Of a DNA stretch of 64,000 nt, positions 17,567 through 26,354 are shown piece by piece. This DNA comes from Microbacterium murale (lineage in GTDB: Bacteria; Actinomycetota; Actinomycetes; Actinomycetales; Microbacteriaceae): positions 310,001 through 374,000 of the forward strand of contig NZ_JAUSXK010000001.1 of assembly GCF_030815955.1 (NCBI RefSeq), given 5' to 3'. Made by a program: the position numbers and the translations under genes. The notes below the pieces were generated by a model that searched no databases, had not been told where the DNA came from, and saw only the letters and a program-made list of their open reading frames with translations. The stretch's first letter is position 1. The number at the start of each line of letters is the position of its first letter.

Positions 17567-19333
17567 ATGCCTGCTATCGCCAAGGTCCTCATCGCGAACC
17601 GCGGCGAGATCGCCGTACGCATCATCCGCGCCGCACGTGACTCCGGGATCGGCTCCGTCGCCGTCTACGCCGACCAGGATCGGGATGCTCTGCACACCCG
17701 TCTTGCGGACGAGGCGTACTCCCTCGACGGAGACACCAGCGCCACGACGTATCTGCAGATCGACAAGATCCTCTCCGTCGCGCGCCGCGCAGGCGCCGAC
17801 GCCGTGCACCCCGGCTACGGCTTCCTCGCCGAAAACGCCGAATTCGCCCGTGCCGTGATCGGCGCCGGCATGATCTGGATCGGCCCGTCTCCCGAAGCGA
17901 TCGAATCACTCGGGGACAAGGTGACCGCACGCCACGTCGCCGAGAAGGTCGGCGCGCCGCTGGCCCCCGGCACACCTGGTCCTGTCGAGACAGCCGACGA
18001 GGTCGTGGCGTTCGCCAAAGAGCACGGCCTGCCGATCGCGATCAAGGCGGCCTACGGCGGCGGCGGGCGCGGGCTCAAAGTCGCCCGGGAGCTCGACGAG
18101 GTCGCGGAGCTGTTCGAGTCCGCCACCCGCGAAGCAGTGGCTGCCTTCGGGCGTGGTGAGTGCTTCGTCGAGAAGTACCTCGACAAGCCTCGGCATGTCG
18201 AGACGCAGTGCCTCGCGGATGCTGCGGGCAACGTCGTCGTCATCTCGACGCGCGACTGCTCGCTGCAGCGCCGCCACCAGAAGCTTGTCGAGGAGGCCCC
18301 GGCGCCATTCCTCACTGAGGAGCAGAACAACCTGCTGTATTCCGCGTCGAAGGCGATCCTCAAAGAGGTCGGTTACGTCGGCGCCGGTACGTGCGAGTTC
18401 CTCATCGGTGCCGACGGCACCGTTTCCTTCCTCGAAGTGAACACGCGCCTGCAGGTGGAGCACCCGGTCTCCGAAGAGGTCACCGGAATCGACCTGGTGC
18501 GCGAGCAGTTCCGCATCGCCGCAGGCGGGCTGATCGACTACGATGACCCGCAGCCCTCGGGGCACTCCTTCGAATTCCGCATCAACGGCGAAGACCCGGG
18601 TCGGGGCTTTCTTCCCCAGCCCGGCCCGATCCACGTCTTCAAGACGTTCGGTGGGCCAGGCATCCGTCTCGATTCCGGTGTCACGGCCGGCGACGCCGTC
18701 TCGGGCGCATTCGACTCGCTGCTCGCCAAGATCATCGTCACAGGCCGTGACCGCCCTGAGGCGCTCGAACGCGCCCGTCGTGCCCTGGACGAGTTCGAGG
18801 TCGCCGGCCTTCCGACCGTGCTCCCCTTCCACCGCAAGGTGGTGCGCGACGCTGCCTTCACTGCGGAGAACGGCGACTTCGGCATCTTCACCCGCTGGAT
18901 CGAAACCGAGTTCGACAACGACATCCCCGCCTGGGATGGCGAACTGGAGGCCCCGTCGGCCGCAGAGAGCCGCCACACCGTGGTCGTCGAAGTCGCGGGC
19001 AAGCGCCTCGAAGTGAGCCTGCCCGATCGAGTCACCGGATCCTCCGGCGTCTCCGGCCGCCCTGCCGCAGTGCCGCCGTCGAGGCGCAGCCACGCCACCT
19101 CTGTCTCGGCCGGCGCCTCGGGTGACGCCGTGAAGTCGCCCATGCAGGCCACGGTCGTGAAGATCGCCGTCGAAGAAGGGCAGCACGTCGTCAAGGGCGA
19201 TCTGGTCGTCGTGCTCGAGGCGATGAAGATGGAACAGCCTCTGCAGGCGCACAAGGACGGCGTGATCGGCAGCATCAATGCGGCCGCCGGGGCCACGGTC
19301 TCATCCGGCCATCAGCTGCTGCTGATCTCCTAG
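17567..19333 (+). CDS. accA3: Acyl-CoA carboxylase alpha subunit: biotin carboxylase plus biotin carrier domain (AccA3 type)
   Basis: The 588-residue protein carboxylates its own biotin with ATP and bicarbonate. It has the biotin-carboxylase N-terminus [18 protein letters not shown], the ATP-grasp glycine-rich loop [13 protein letters not shown] near residue 165, [11 protein letters not shown] and [14 protein letters not shown]. The C-terminal carrier domain (about residues 520-588) has the biotinylation site EAMKMEQ. An Ala/Pro/Ser linker separates the two. It should pair with the beta and epsilon subunits encoded at 10611-12415. It has its own leaderless promoter and a hairpin downstream. 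Confidence 0.95.
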   Translation: MPAIAKVLIANRGEIAVRIIRAARDSGIGSVAVYADQDRDALHTRLADEAYSLDGDTSATTYLQIDKILSVARRAGADAVHPGYGFLAENAEFARAVIGAGMIWIGPSPEAIESLGDKVTARHVAEKVGAPLAPGTPGPVETADEVVAFAKEHGLPIAIKAAYGGGGRGLKVARELDEVAELFESATREAVAAFGRGECFVEKYLDKPRHVETQCLADAAGNVVVISTRDCSLQRRHQKLVEEAPAPFLTEEQNNLLYSASKAILKEVGYVGAGTCEFLIGADGTVSFLEVNTRLQVEHPVSEEVTGIDLVREQFRIAAGGLIDYDDPQPSGHSFEFRINGEDPGRGFLPQPGPIHVFKTFGGPGIRLDSGVTAGDAVSGAFDSLLAKIIVTGRDRPEALERARRALDEFEVAGLPTVLPFHRKVVRDAAFTAENGDFGIFTRWIETEFDNDIPAWDGELEAPSAAESRHTVVVEVAGKRLEVSLPDRVTGSSGVSGRPAAVPPSRRSHATSVSAGASGDAVKSPMQATVVKIAVEEGQHVVKGDLVVVLEAMKMEQPLQAHKDGVIGSINAAAGATVSSGHQLLLIS

Positions 19334-19337
19334 AACC

Positions 19338-19417
19338 GCGAGACCCCACTCTGTCACCGAGACCCCATGCTGCCGACGCACACAGCATGGGGTCTCGGTG
19401 CGAAGACGGGGTCTCGG
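19338..19417. repeat. Nested inverted repeat built on GAGACCCC, acting as terminator
   Basis: An 18-base perfect inverted repeat (19355-19372 with 19383-19400) is enclosed by a second nine-base pair (19339-19347 with 19408-19416). All four arms contain GAGACCCC or its complement. It sits between the convergent alpha-subunit and lpdA genes and probably terminates both. The outer-plus-inner layout resembles a REP-like element more than a simple terminator. Confidence 0.7.
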
Positions 19418-19431
19418 CAGCAGAACCGGTG

Positions 19432-20871
19432 TCAGCTGATGTTCACGAGGTGCATCGCGCGGGACGCATCCGTGATGCTCGAGGACAGTGACGGGTACGC
19501 GGCGAACACGCGGGAGACCTGGTCGACCGTGAGGCGACGCTCGACGGCAACGGCGATCGGATAGATCAGTTCGGATGCCTTGGGCGCCACGATCACACCG
19601 CCGATGACCGTGCCAGAACCCTTACGGGCGATGATCTTGACGAAGCCGTCCTTGATGCCCATCATCTTCGCGCGCGGATTGGCGGCGAGCGGCAACTTGT
19701 AGACCAGACCATCGGCGACGCCGTCTTCGACGTCCTTCTCACCCCAGCCGACCGTGGCGATCTCCGGAGCGGTGAAGATGTTCGAGGTGACCTTGATCTT
19801 CTCGAGCGGGATGACGATATCGCCCAGCGCGTGGAACACCGCCGTGCGCCCCTGCATGGAGGCGACGGATGCGAGCGGCATGAAGTTCGTGCAGTCCCCA
19901 ACGGCGTAGATGTTCGGTACGGAGGCACGGGCGACTCGGTTCACGCGGACATGACCCGACTCGGTGAGTTCGACGCCGGCCTCCTCCAGTCCGATTCCCG
20001 CGGTGTTCGGTATCGAGCCGACCGCCATCAGGCAGTGGCTGCCCTCGACCGTTCGGCCGTCCGACAGCGTCACCAGAACGCCCGTCTCCGTACGCTCCAC
20101 CTTGTCGGCGCGCGACTTGGACAGCACGGTCATTCCGCCGCGTTTGAAGACCTTCTCCAGAACTCGCGCAGCGTCCTGGTCCTCGCCGGGCAGCACCTGG
20201 TCGCGGCTGGAGACGAGCGTCACCTTCGCGCCGAGATTCATGTACGCCGATGCGAACTCCGCACCCGTGACACCGGAGCCGACGACGATGAGGTGCTCGG
20301 GCAGCGCCTTCATGTCGTACAGCTGCGTCCAGGTCAGGATGCGCTTGCCATCGGGCTTCGCACTGTCGAGCTCGCGCGGCGATGCGCCGACCGACACGAT
20401 GATGGTGTCGGCCTCGACGCGATCGAAGTCGGTGCCGCCGGGACCCGTGGCGACCACGATCGCGTTCGGCCCTTCGAGCCGCCCATGACCGGAGAGGATG
20501 CGGACGCCGGCCTCGAGCAGCGTCTCTCGCATGTCTTCGGATTGCTGCCCCGCCAGGGCCAGCAGACGCTTGTTGACCGCGGCGAGGTTGATCGCGATCT
20601 CGGGCTTGAGCGGCTTGCCGTTCCCACCCTTGGCGTAGAACTGCACGCCGAGGTCGCTCGCCTCGGAGATCGCGACCGCGGCGTCCGCCGTGGCGATCAG
20701 GCTCTTCGACGGCACGACGTCGGTGAGCACAGCCGAGCCCCCGACGCCGACGCGTTCGACGAGTGTCACCTCAGCGCCGAGCTGGGCCGCGGCGAGCGCC
20801 GCTTCGTAACCGCCGGGACCGCCGCCGAGGACGGCGACGCGCTGAGTGCGCTCGAAAGGAGTGGAGGACAT
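19432..20871 (-). CDS. lpdA: Flavoprotein NAD(P)H-quinone reductase of the LpdA type
   Basis: The 479-residue protein has the pyridine nucleotide-disulfide reductase fold: FAD site VLGGGPGGYEAALAAAQLG, NAD(P) site VVGSGVTGAEFASAY near residue 190, and IYAVGDCTNF near residue 310. The CxxxxC redox disulfide of lipoamide dehydrogenase is absent: the corresponding segment reads GGSAVLTDVVPSKSL. This matches mycobacterial LpdA (Rv3303c), which reduces quinones. The ATG at 20871 has GGGAG close upstream; an ATG at 20880 is possible. It is divergent from the nucleoside phosphorylase gene. Confidence 0.88.
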   Translation of the reverse strand: MSSTPFERTQRVAVLGGGPGGYEAALAAAQLGAEVTLVERVGVGGSAVLTDVVPSKSLIATADAAVAISEASDLGVQFYAKGGNGKPLKPEIAINLAAVNKRLLALAGQQSEDMRETLLEAGVRILSGHGRLEGPNAIVVATGPGGTDFDRVEADTIIVSVGASPRELDSAKPDGKRILTWTQLYDMKALPEHLIVVGSGVTGAEFASAYMNLGAKVTLVSSRDQVLPGEDQDAARVLEKVFKRGGMTVLSKSRADKVERTETGVLVTLSDGRTVEGSHCLMAVGSIPNTAGIGLEEAGVELTESGHVRVNRVARASVPNIYAVGDCTNFMPLASVASMQGRTAVFHALGDIVIPLEKIKVTSNIFTAPEIATVGWGEKDVEDGVADGLVYKLPLAANPRAKMMGIKDGFVKIIARKGSGTVIGGVIVAPKASELIYPIAVAVERRLTVDQVSRVFAAYPSLSSSITDASRAMHLVNIS

Positions 20872-20918
20872 GACTCCCATTCTTCCGCAATCCTGGGTGT
20901 GTCACCGTCACCACTCCT

Positions 20919-20924
20919 TAGAGT
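20919..20924 (+). promoter_or_regulatory. -10 element TAGAGT of the nucleoside phosphorylase operon, leaderless type
   Basis: TAGAGT, six bases, then ATG at 20931. Confidence 0.55.
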
Positions 20925-20930
20925 GGATCC

Positions 20931-21764
20931 ATGACCGACATTCATGACAACCCTCTCGACGACCCGAACGCCGACCCGTTCGCGGTCGCTGCCCTCGCTG
21001 CTGCGGACATCGCGCGGATCAGCGGCATCGAGAAGCACGACATCGCCCTCACTCTCGGAAGCGGATGGGGCAAAGCCGCCGACCTGCTCGGCGAGACCAT
21101 CGCCACGATCCCGGCGACCGAGGTCACCGGATTCTCCAAGCCGGCCCTCGAGGGGCACGTCGGCACCCTGCGCAGCATCCGCACGCCCAGCGGCAAGCAT
21201 GTTCTCGTCATCGGCGCCCGTACGCACTATTACGAGGACCACGGTGTCCGTCGTGTCGTGCACAGCGTGCGCACCGCAGCAGCTGCGGGGGCGAGGATCA
21301 TGGTGCTCACCAACGGCGCCGGCGGCATCCGCGAGACATGGAAGCCCGGCCAGCCCGTGCTCATCAGCGACCACATCAACCTGACGGCCGACTCCCCGCT
21401 GGAGGGCGCGAACTTCGTCGACCTCACCGACCTGTATTCGACGCGGCTGCGTGACGTCGCGCGCACCGTCGACCCGTCGCTGGATGAGGGCGTCTACACG
21501 CAGTTCCGCGGACCGCACTATGAGACGCCGGCCGAAGTGCAGATGGCGAAGGTCATCGGCGGGCACATCGTCGGGATGTCGACGGCGCTCGAGGCCATCG
21601 CCGCCCGGGAAGCGGGCATGGAGGTCCTCGGCTTCTCCCTGATCACGAACCTGGCCGCCGGCATCCAGAAGACTCCGCTCAGCCACGCTGAGGTCATCGA
21701 GGCGGGCCGCGAGGCCGAGCCGGTGATCTCGGCGCTGCTCGCACGAGTGGTGGAGGCGCTGTGA
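20931..21764 (+). CDS. Purine-nucleoside phosphorylase, trimeric type
   Basis: The enzyme splits purine nucleosides with phosphate into base and (deoxy)ribose-1-phosphate. The 277-residue protein shows the trimeric-PNP motifs LTLGSGWG, GARTHYYEDHG with the catalytic His near residue 97, VLTNGAGGI, QFRGPHYETPAE near residue 190 and LITNLAAG near residue 240. Its last codons overlap the phosphosugar mutase start. The pairing fits a route from nucleoside to ribose-5-phosphate through the mutase. Confidence 0.94.
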   Translation: MTDIHDNPLDDPNADPFAVAALAAADIARISGIEKHDIALTLGSGWGKAADLLGETIATIPATEVTGFSKPALEGHVGTLRSIRTPSGKHVLVIGARTHYYEDHGVRRVVHSVRTAAAAGARIMVLTNGAGGIRETWKPGQPVLISDHINLTADSPLEGANFVDLTDLYSTRLRDVARTVDPSLDEGVYTQFRGPHYETPAEVQMAKVIGGHIVGMSTALEAIAAREAGMEVLGFSLITNLAAGIQKTPLSHAEVIEAGREAEPVISALLARVVEAL

Positions 21765-23440
21765 ACGAGCAGGTCGAGGCGCGGCTGGCCCAGGCACGCG
21801 CATGGCTGCGGCAGGATCCGGATGCGGCGACCCGAGATGAGCTCGCCGGCATCATCACGCGCGCGGCATCGGGTGATGGCCCGGCGATCGCAGATCTTGA
21901 CGATCGCTTCGGCACCCGCCTCGCCTTCGGCACCGCAGGTCTCCGCGGTGCGCTCGGTGCGGGCAGCAACCGGATGAACCGCGTGCTGATCGCTCAGGCC
22001 GCGGCCGGCTTCGCGGCGTATCTGCGGGAGCACGTGCGCGGCAGCGCTCCCACAGTCGTGGTCGGTTATGACGGCCGCCGCAATTCCCGACGATTCGCTC
22101 TCGACTCGGCCGAGCTGTTCGCCGGCGCTGGTCTTCGCACGATATTGCTGCCTCGGCTGCTTCCTACGCCGGTGCTGGCGTTCGCTGTGCGCCACTTCGG
22201 GGCGGATGCCGGTGTCATGGTCACCGCCAGCCACAATCCGCCGGATGACAACGGCTACAAGGTGTACCTCGGCGGTGCGGATGCCGGGTCGCAGATCGTG
22301 GCTCCGGCGGACGCGGAGATCGCATCCCATATCTCGCACGTGGCCGATTCCGGCGACATCTCCAGCCTGCCACGATCGACCGCGTACGAGACGGCGGACG
22401 AAGAGGTCCTCTCCGCCTACATCCGCGCGACGGCTGCTGTCGCTCCCGCCCCGGAATCGGCGAAGAGCCTCAGCTGGGTCTACACCGCGATGCACGGAGT
22501 GGGCTGGGAAACGTTCTCCCGCATTCTCCGTACTGCGGGCTATCCTCAGCCGAAGACCGTGAAGGAGCAGCTGAGCCCGGATCCGAGATTCCCCACGGTG
22601 TCGTTCCCGAACCCCGAGGAACCAGGGGCGATGGATCTCGCGTTCGCCGCGGCAACGCGTACCCGCGCCGATTTCATCATCGCCAACGATCCCGACGCCG
22701 ATCGCCTGGCCGTGGCGATCCCGGATGACTCGGTCGAGGGCGGATGGCGCCGCCTCAGCGGCAACGAGGTGGGACTGCTGCTGGGCGCTCGCGCGGCACG
22801 AGGAGCGGAAGGCACGCCGGGCGCGTCGCTGGCGTGCTCGCTGGTCTCCTCCCCCGGCCTCGGCGCGATCGCCGCTCACCACGGGCTGGACTTCCACGAG
22901 ACGCTGACCGGTTTCAAATGGATCTCGCGCGCGCCAGGCATGGTGTTCGGCTTCGAGGAGGCACTCGGATACCTGGTCAACCCGGAGACGGTGCGCGACA
23001 AGGACGGGATCTCTGCCGCCATCGCCGTGCTCGGTCTCGCCGCCGAGGCGCACGAGCGCGGCGATTCGCTCGCGACGCTGGTCGCCGAGCTCGGCGACGT
23101 GTACGGCCACTTCGCGAGCGGACAGGTGTCGGTGCGGGTCGACGATCTCGCGATCATCGACAAGATCATGCTTGCACTGCGCACGCTGCCGCCGACGCGA
23201 ATCGGCGAGAAGACAGTGCGATCGGCCGAGGATCTGCTGCAGGCCGCCCCCGGGCAGCCCGCCGGCGACGTGCTGCGCTACAGCCTTTCCGACGGCTCAC
23301 GCGTGATCGTGCGCCCGAGCGGCACAGAGCCGAAGCTCAAGGTGTACATCGACGCACAGGCCGATTCGGCAGAGAGCGCCCGCCGCGCGGTCGCCGACCT
23401 CGAGACGGGCGTGCAGGAGCTCCTGGACGAACGCTCCTGA
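21761..23440 (+). CDS. Phosphosugar mutase (phosphoglucomutase/phosphomannomutase/phosphopentomutase family)
   Basis: The 559-residue alpha-D-phosphohexomutase has FGTAGLRGALG near residue 50, the phosphoserine loop VTASHNPPDDNGYKVY near residue 150, the metal-binding NDPDADRLAV near residue 310 and the phosphate-binding RPSGTEPKLKVY near the C-terminus. Length and motifs fit the PGM/PMM group that also includes phosphopentomutases. Because it is translationally coupled (GTGA overlap) to the purine phosphorylase, conversion of (deoxy)ribose-1-phosphate is an attractive role, but this is inferred. Confidence 0.9.
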   Translation: MNEQVEARLAQARAWLRQDPDAATRDELAGIITRAASGDGPAIADLDDRFGTRLAFGTAGLRGALGAGSNRMNRVLIAQAAAGFAAYLREHVRGSAPTVVVGYDGRRNSRRFALDSAELFAGAGLRTILLPRLLPTPVLAFAVRHFGADAGVMVTASHNPPDDNGYKVYLGGADAGSQIVAPADAEIASHISHVADSGDISSLPRSTAYETADEEVLSAYIRATAAVAPAPESAKSLSWVYTAMHGVGWETFSRILRTAGYPQPKTVKEQLSPDPRFPTVSFPNPEEPGAMDLAFAAATRTRADFIIANDPDADRLAVAIPDDSVEGGWRRLSGNEVGLLLGARAARGAEGTPGASLACSLVSSPGLGAIAAHHGLDFHETLTGFKWISRAPGMVFGFEEALGYLVNPETVRDKDGISAAIAVLGLAAEAHERGDSLATLVAELGDVYGHFASGQVSVRVDDLAIIDKIMLALRTLPPTRIGEKTVRSAEDLLQAAPGQPAGDVLRYSLSDGSRVIVRPSGTEPKLKVYIDAQADSAESARRAVADLETGVQELLDERS

Positions 23441-23703
23441 TGCCGACCCGACATGTGATCATCCGCGCGCACAATGGAGTGCACGCCCGTCCCGTCGCCG
23501 AGCTCGTGCGTCTCGCGCAGTCCCACCAGGACTCGATCAGCCTGCGCACGGCGGGGGGTGCGGAGGTGGATCTCAGCAGCGTACTGGCAGTGATGGACCT
23601 CGCCCTTGCGCAGGGTGATGAGGTCGCGCTGTCCACACCGGAATCCGCGGAAGCCGGGAGCGTGCTGGACGCCATGGTCGAGGTGCTCGCCAGACGCGAC
23701 TGA
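23440..23703 (+). CDS. HPr-like phosphocarrier protein, first copy
   Basis: The 87-residue protein has the HPr active-site motif NGVHARP with His15 in the usual position, and a DLSSVLAVMDLALAQGDEV segment where the regulatory serine of HPr lies. The ATG overlaps the mutase stop (TGATG). It ends three bases from the convergent end of the PRD regulator gene. A second, more canonical HPr lies at 26070. This copy may therefore be a regulatory paralogue rather than the main sugar-transport carrier. Confidence 0.88.
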   Translation: MPTRHVIIRAHNGVHARPVAELVRLAQSHQDSISLRTAGGAEVDLSSVLAVMDLALAQGDEVALSTPESAEAGSVLDAMVEVLARRD

Positions 23704-23706
23704 AGC

Positions 23707-25629
23707 TCAGCCGTCGATGACCGCGACGAGCTCATCCAGGAACGCCTCGAACGTCGTACCTCGACGTACGATGCGCTGCACGCTCTCGCGTTCGCTGAAC
23801 ACCTCGACCAATTGCTCGAAGACGGTCTGGAACGCCGCCCGATCGCTTTCGCTGAAGGCGGCGAGCGCGACGACCTGCACTCGTCCTTCGCCCCACGCCA
23901 CGGATCCGTCCGCCACCCCTATCGCAATAGCGGTGCGTCGCGCGGTCATCTGCAGCGCATGCGGTACTGCCAGTGCATCCGTGAAGGCGGTCGACGACAT
24001 CCGCTCCCTGACGATCGTGTTCTCGACGTAATCGTCGCCGATGAGTCCGGCATCGACGAGCAGGCCGCCGAGGCGGCCGATGACGGCGTCCTCGCCCTCG
24101 TCCGGCAGCGGCCTGACGAACGCGTCCGCGACGAAATAGCGCGACAGCTCCTCACGCAGGCGGGTGAGGCGGCGACCTCGGCGCATGCGCGCCGCGGCCT
24201 GCGACACGCGCTCGACGTCGGCATCGGTGAGGAACGGCTGGATGCGCACGTAGCGGTCCCCCGTCGCGCCGGGCTCGATCGTGCTCAGCACCAGGTCGGT
24301 GTCGATCGCCGCCCAATCCGGATCGACACTCGTGACCACGCTGGTGACCTCGACCGATGAGCCCAGAGAACGGTCGACACTCGAGCGCAGCAGCTCATGC
24401 AGCTCGTAGTAACCGGGGCAGACGATCGTCGCGGTGAGAATCGACTCGGCCTTGCGGCTGCGCTCCAGCCGTCCGCCGATGTGCATCGCGATGTATGCGA
24501 TCTCATCGTCGTGGATGGGCGCTCCCAGCCGGTCGTGCAGACCGCTCGCGATGGAGACCGCCACTTCGAAGATCATGGGGTACGACGACTTCAGCGACCG
24601 TGTGAGCGGATTGCGGGTCCATGCCCGCTCCTCTGCGCGGCGCAGCAGATTCTGCACGTGCAGTGCCAGTCGGAGGATGAAGGCCTCATCGACCAGATCG
24701 ACCTGATAGTCCGCCGCCGCCTGGACGATCTCGGCGCGGACAGCGGCCTCGACGCCCTGATCGACGCCGCTACGAGCTGCGCCGTCCCCTGAACTCTGAC
24801 CCGGCGCGATCGCCCTGGTGAGCACCAGTGTCGCGAGGTGCGCGCTGTCGCCTCCCCCCATTGCCACGCCGAAGTGTTCCGCAGCGAGCTCCGTGATCAC
24901 GCCGCCCAGTCTCGAGATCTCCTCGGAGGCGCCAGGTTGCGGGGTCTCGAGCGCACGACCGGCCGACACCCGGTCGGCGGCTATCGCGATGTGCAGCAGC
25001 ACATCGGAGATCGCGAGCTCGTTGACGTAGTAGCCGAGCGCACCCAGCTCACGAACCAGCGCGGTCTTGAACGGCGCCACGGCGTGGGCGGCGACGGCGC
25101 TGCCGGTGAGTGCCCGTCGGATGCTCTCCGGGTGGAAGGACCCGGCATCCATCTCATCGTGCGCGAGGCGGCTCAGCAGCCGGCGCTGCGCGATCTCGGT
25201 CCCCCGCAGTCGGACGATCTCACGCTCGCGTTCCAATCGGAGGTCCGTGCCATCGAGCAGGCCGCGTACGCGCGCGAGGTCGGCCTCCAGCGTGGCCTCA
25301 CTGACGTGCAGCCGTTCCGCCGTGGCGTACACGTCGATGCCGCCGGATTCGTCCAGCAGCATGCGCACCACCGTGTGCAGGCGGTCACGCGGGGCGGACT
25401 CCCCCGTCGAGCGCGAGCGCAGAGCGGCGTGCGCCCCGGCACCGGCCCGGTATCCGGCAGGCCCGGACTCGACGGCATCACCGCCGGCCGCGCGGGTGTT
25501 GAGAGCGGCGACGTAGGAGCGGACGCTGCGCGGCGTCACACCGAACAGGTCTGCGAGGCTCGCCGCCGTCGCCCAGTCGTCCTGCCGGAGGAGGGCCTGC
25601 AGGAGCTGATCCTGGCGCTGACGCGACAT
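23707..25629 (-). CDS. PRD-containing transcriptional regulator with PTS IIB- and IIA-like domains (MtlR type)
   Basis: The 640-residue protein is built as in BglG/MtlR-type activators: N-terminal helix-turn-helix segments (LADLFGVTPRSVRSYVAAL and a second near residue 100), two PTS regulatory domains with histidines in LLHIAIAADR, LALHVQNLL and IAYIAMHIGG, a IIB-like domain with Cys in TIVCPGYYELHELL, and a C-terminal IIA domain with AVPHALQ. Such proteins are switched by phosphorylation from HPr and IIB. It is divergent from the mannitol PTS operon and is its likely regulator. The ATG at 25629 follows GGGAGC; the longer frame is rejected because it runs through the intergenic region. Confidence 0.88.
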   Translation of the reverse strand: MSRQRQDQLLQALLRQDDWATAASLADLFGVTPRSVRSYVAALNTRAAGGDAVESGPAGYRAGAGAHAALRSRSTGESAPRDRLHTVVRMLLDESGGIDVYATAERLHVSEATLEADLARVRGLLDGTDLRLEREREIVRLRGTEIAQRRLLSRLAHDEMDAGSFHPESIRRALTGSAVAAHAVAPFKTALVRELGALGYYVNELAISDVLLHIAIAADRVSAGRALETPQPGASEEISRLGGVITELAAEHFGVAMGGGDSAHLATLVLTRAIAPGQSSGDGAARSGVDQGVEAAVRAEIVQAAADYQVDLVDEAFILRLALHVQNLLRRAEERAWTRNPLTRSLKSSYPMIFEVAVSIASGLHDRLGAPIHDDEIAYIAMHIGGRLERSRKAESILTATIVCPGYYELHELLRSSVDRSLGSSVEVTSVVTSVDPDWAAIDTDLVLSTIEPGATGDRYVRIQPFLTDADVERVSQAAARMRRGRRLTRLREELSRYFVADAFVRPLPDEGEDAVIGRLGGLLVDAGLIGDDYVENTIVRERMSSTAFTDALAVPHALQMTARRTAIAIGVADGSVAWGEGRVQVVALAAFSESDRAAFQTVFEQLVEVFSERESVQRIVRRGTTFEAFLDELVAVIDG

Positions 25630-25668
25630 GCTCCCATGATGCCAGTAGTGCTGTGCCAGCGGGCGGGA

Positions 25669-25682
25669 GCGGAATGTTCCGC
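25669..25682. promoter_or_regulatory. Palindrome GCGGAA-TG-TTCCGC between the regulator and the mannitol operon
   Basis: A perfect inverted repeat lies in the 117-base divergent region, followed at 25687 by a half copy (GCGGAAAGGAACC). The repeat spacing is 18 bases. Position and symmetry suit an operator for the PRD regulator. No convincing -10 was found for either gene. Confidence 0.4.
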
Positions 25683-25746
25683 AGGGGCGGAAAGGAACCT
25701 GGTGGCGCCGCTCACAGCGACTTCCCAGAATGGAGAGGAGGAAGAG

Positions 25747-26073
25747 GTGGCATCGATGAGGATCCTGGTGGTGTGCGGCGCGGGAGCGTCCAGCACCTTC
25801 GTCGCACAGCGACTTCGGCGCGCGGCATCCGCCGCCGGCCTCGACTGGGACACCGCCGCCGGCACCGAGCAGACGATCCCCACCGCCTTCGCGGACCTCG
25901 TGCTCGTCGGCCCGCACCTCGCGGATCGCCTCGACGCGATCCGCGCCGCCGCACGCGGCCCCGTCGCCGTGCTCCCCGACGACGTCTTCAGCGATCGCGA
26001 CGGAACCAGAACCCTTGACGTCGCCCTGAAGACGCTCTCCGACTCCCCGCCCACTGCGAAAGGAACATCATGA
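25747..26073 (+). CDS. PTS IIB-like protein (lactose/cellobiose IIB type), stand-alone
   Basis: The 108-residue product starts VASMRILVVCGAGASSTF. The Cys and following small residues form a P-loop like that of lactose/cellobiose IIB proteins, which accept phosphate from IIA on this cysteine. No IIC of that family is nearby, so a partner in this operon is unclear. The GTG at 25747 is preferred because AGGAGG lies five bases upstream; the ATG at 25756 is the alternative. The next gene starts inside its last codon. Confidence 0.78.
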   Translation: MASMRILVVCGAGASSTFVAQRLRRAASAAGLDWDTAAGTEQTIPTAFADLVLVGPHLADRLDAIRAAARGPVAVLPDDVFSDRDGTRTLDVALKTLSDSPPTAKGTS

Positions 26074-26354
26074 CCGCGATCTCACGCACCGTCCGCATCG
26101 GATCCTCCCATGGACTGCATGCCAGGCCGGCGAAGCTCTTCGCACAGGCAGCGAAGGACGCCGGCATCCCGGTGACCATCGCGAAGGACTCCGGAAAGCC
26201 GGTCAACGCCGCGAGCATCCTCGGCGTCATCGCACTCGCCGTCGAGCACGGCGACTACGTCACGCTTTCCGCCGACGGGGACGGCGCCGAGGGCGTGCTC
26301 GACACGCTCACCGAGCTGTTGACCACCGACCACGATCAGGAGGCGGCCGGATGA
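26070..26354 (+). CDS. ptsH: Phosphocarrier protein HPr
   Basis: The 94-residue HPr has His17 in HGLHARP, the site phosphorylated by enzyme I, and Ser49 in NAASILGVIAL at the position of the regulatory serine. It lies between the IIB-like gene and enzyme I, overlapping each by four bases. AAAGGA precedes the ATG. Together with enzyme I it supplies the phosphate for the mannitol permease encoded downstream. Confidence 0.95.
   Translation: MTAISRTVRIGSSHGLHARPAKLFAQAAKDAGIPVTIAKDSGKPVNAASILGVIALAVEHGDYVTLSADGDGAEGVLDTLTELLTTDHDQEAAG

Noticed and set aside
20871..20880. Leaderless promoter for lpdA
   Set aside because: No TANNNT hexamer lies at the right distance from either candidate ATG. A GGGAG ribosome site is present instead.
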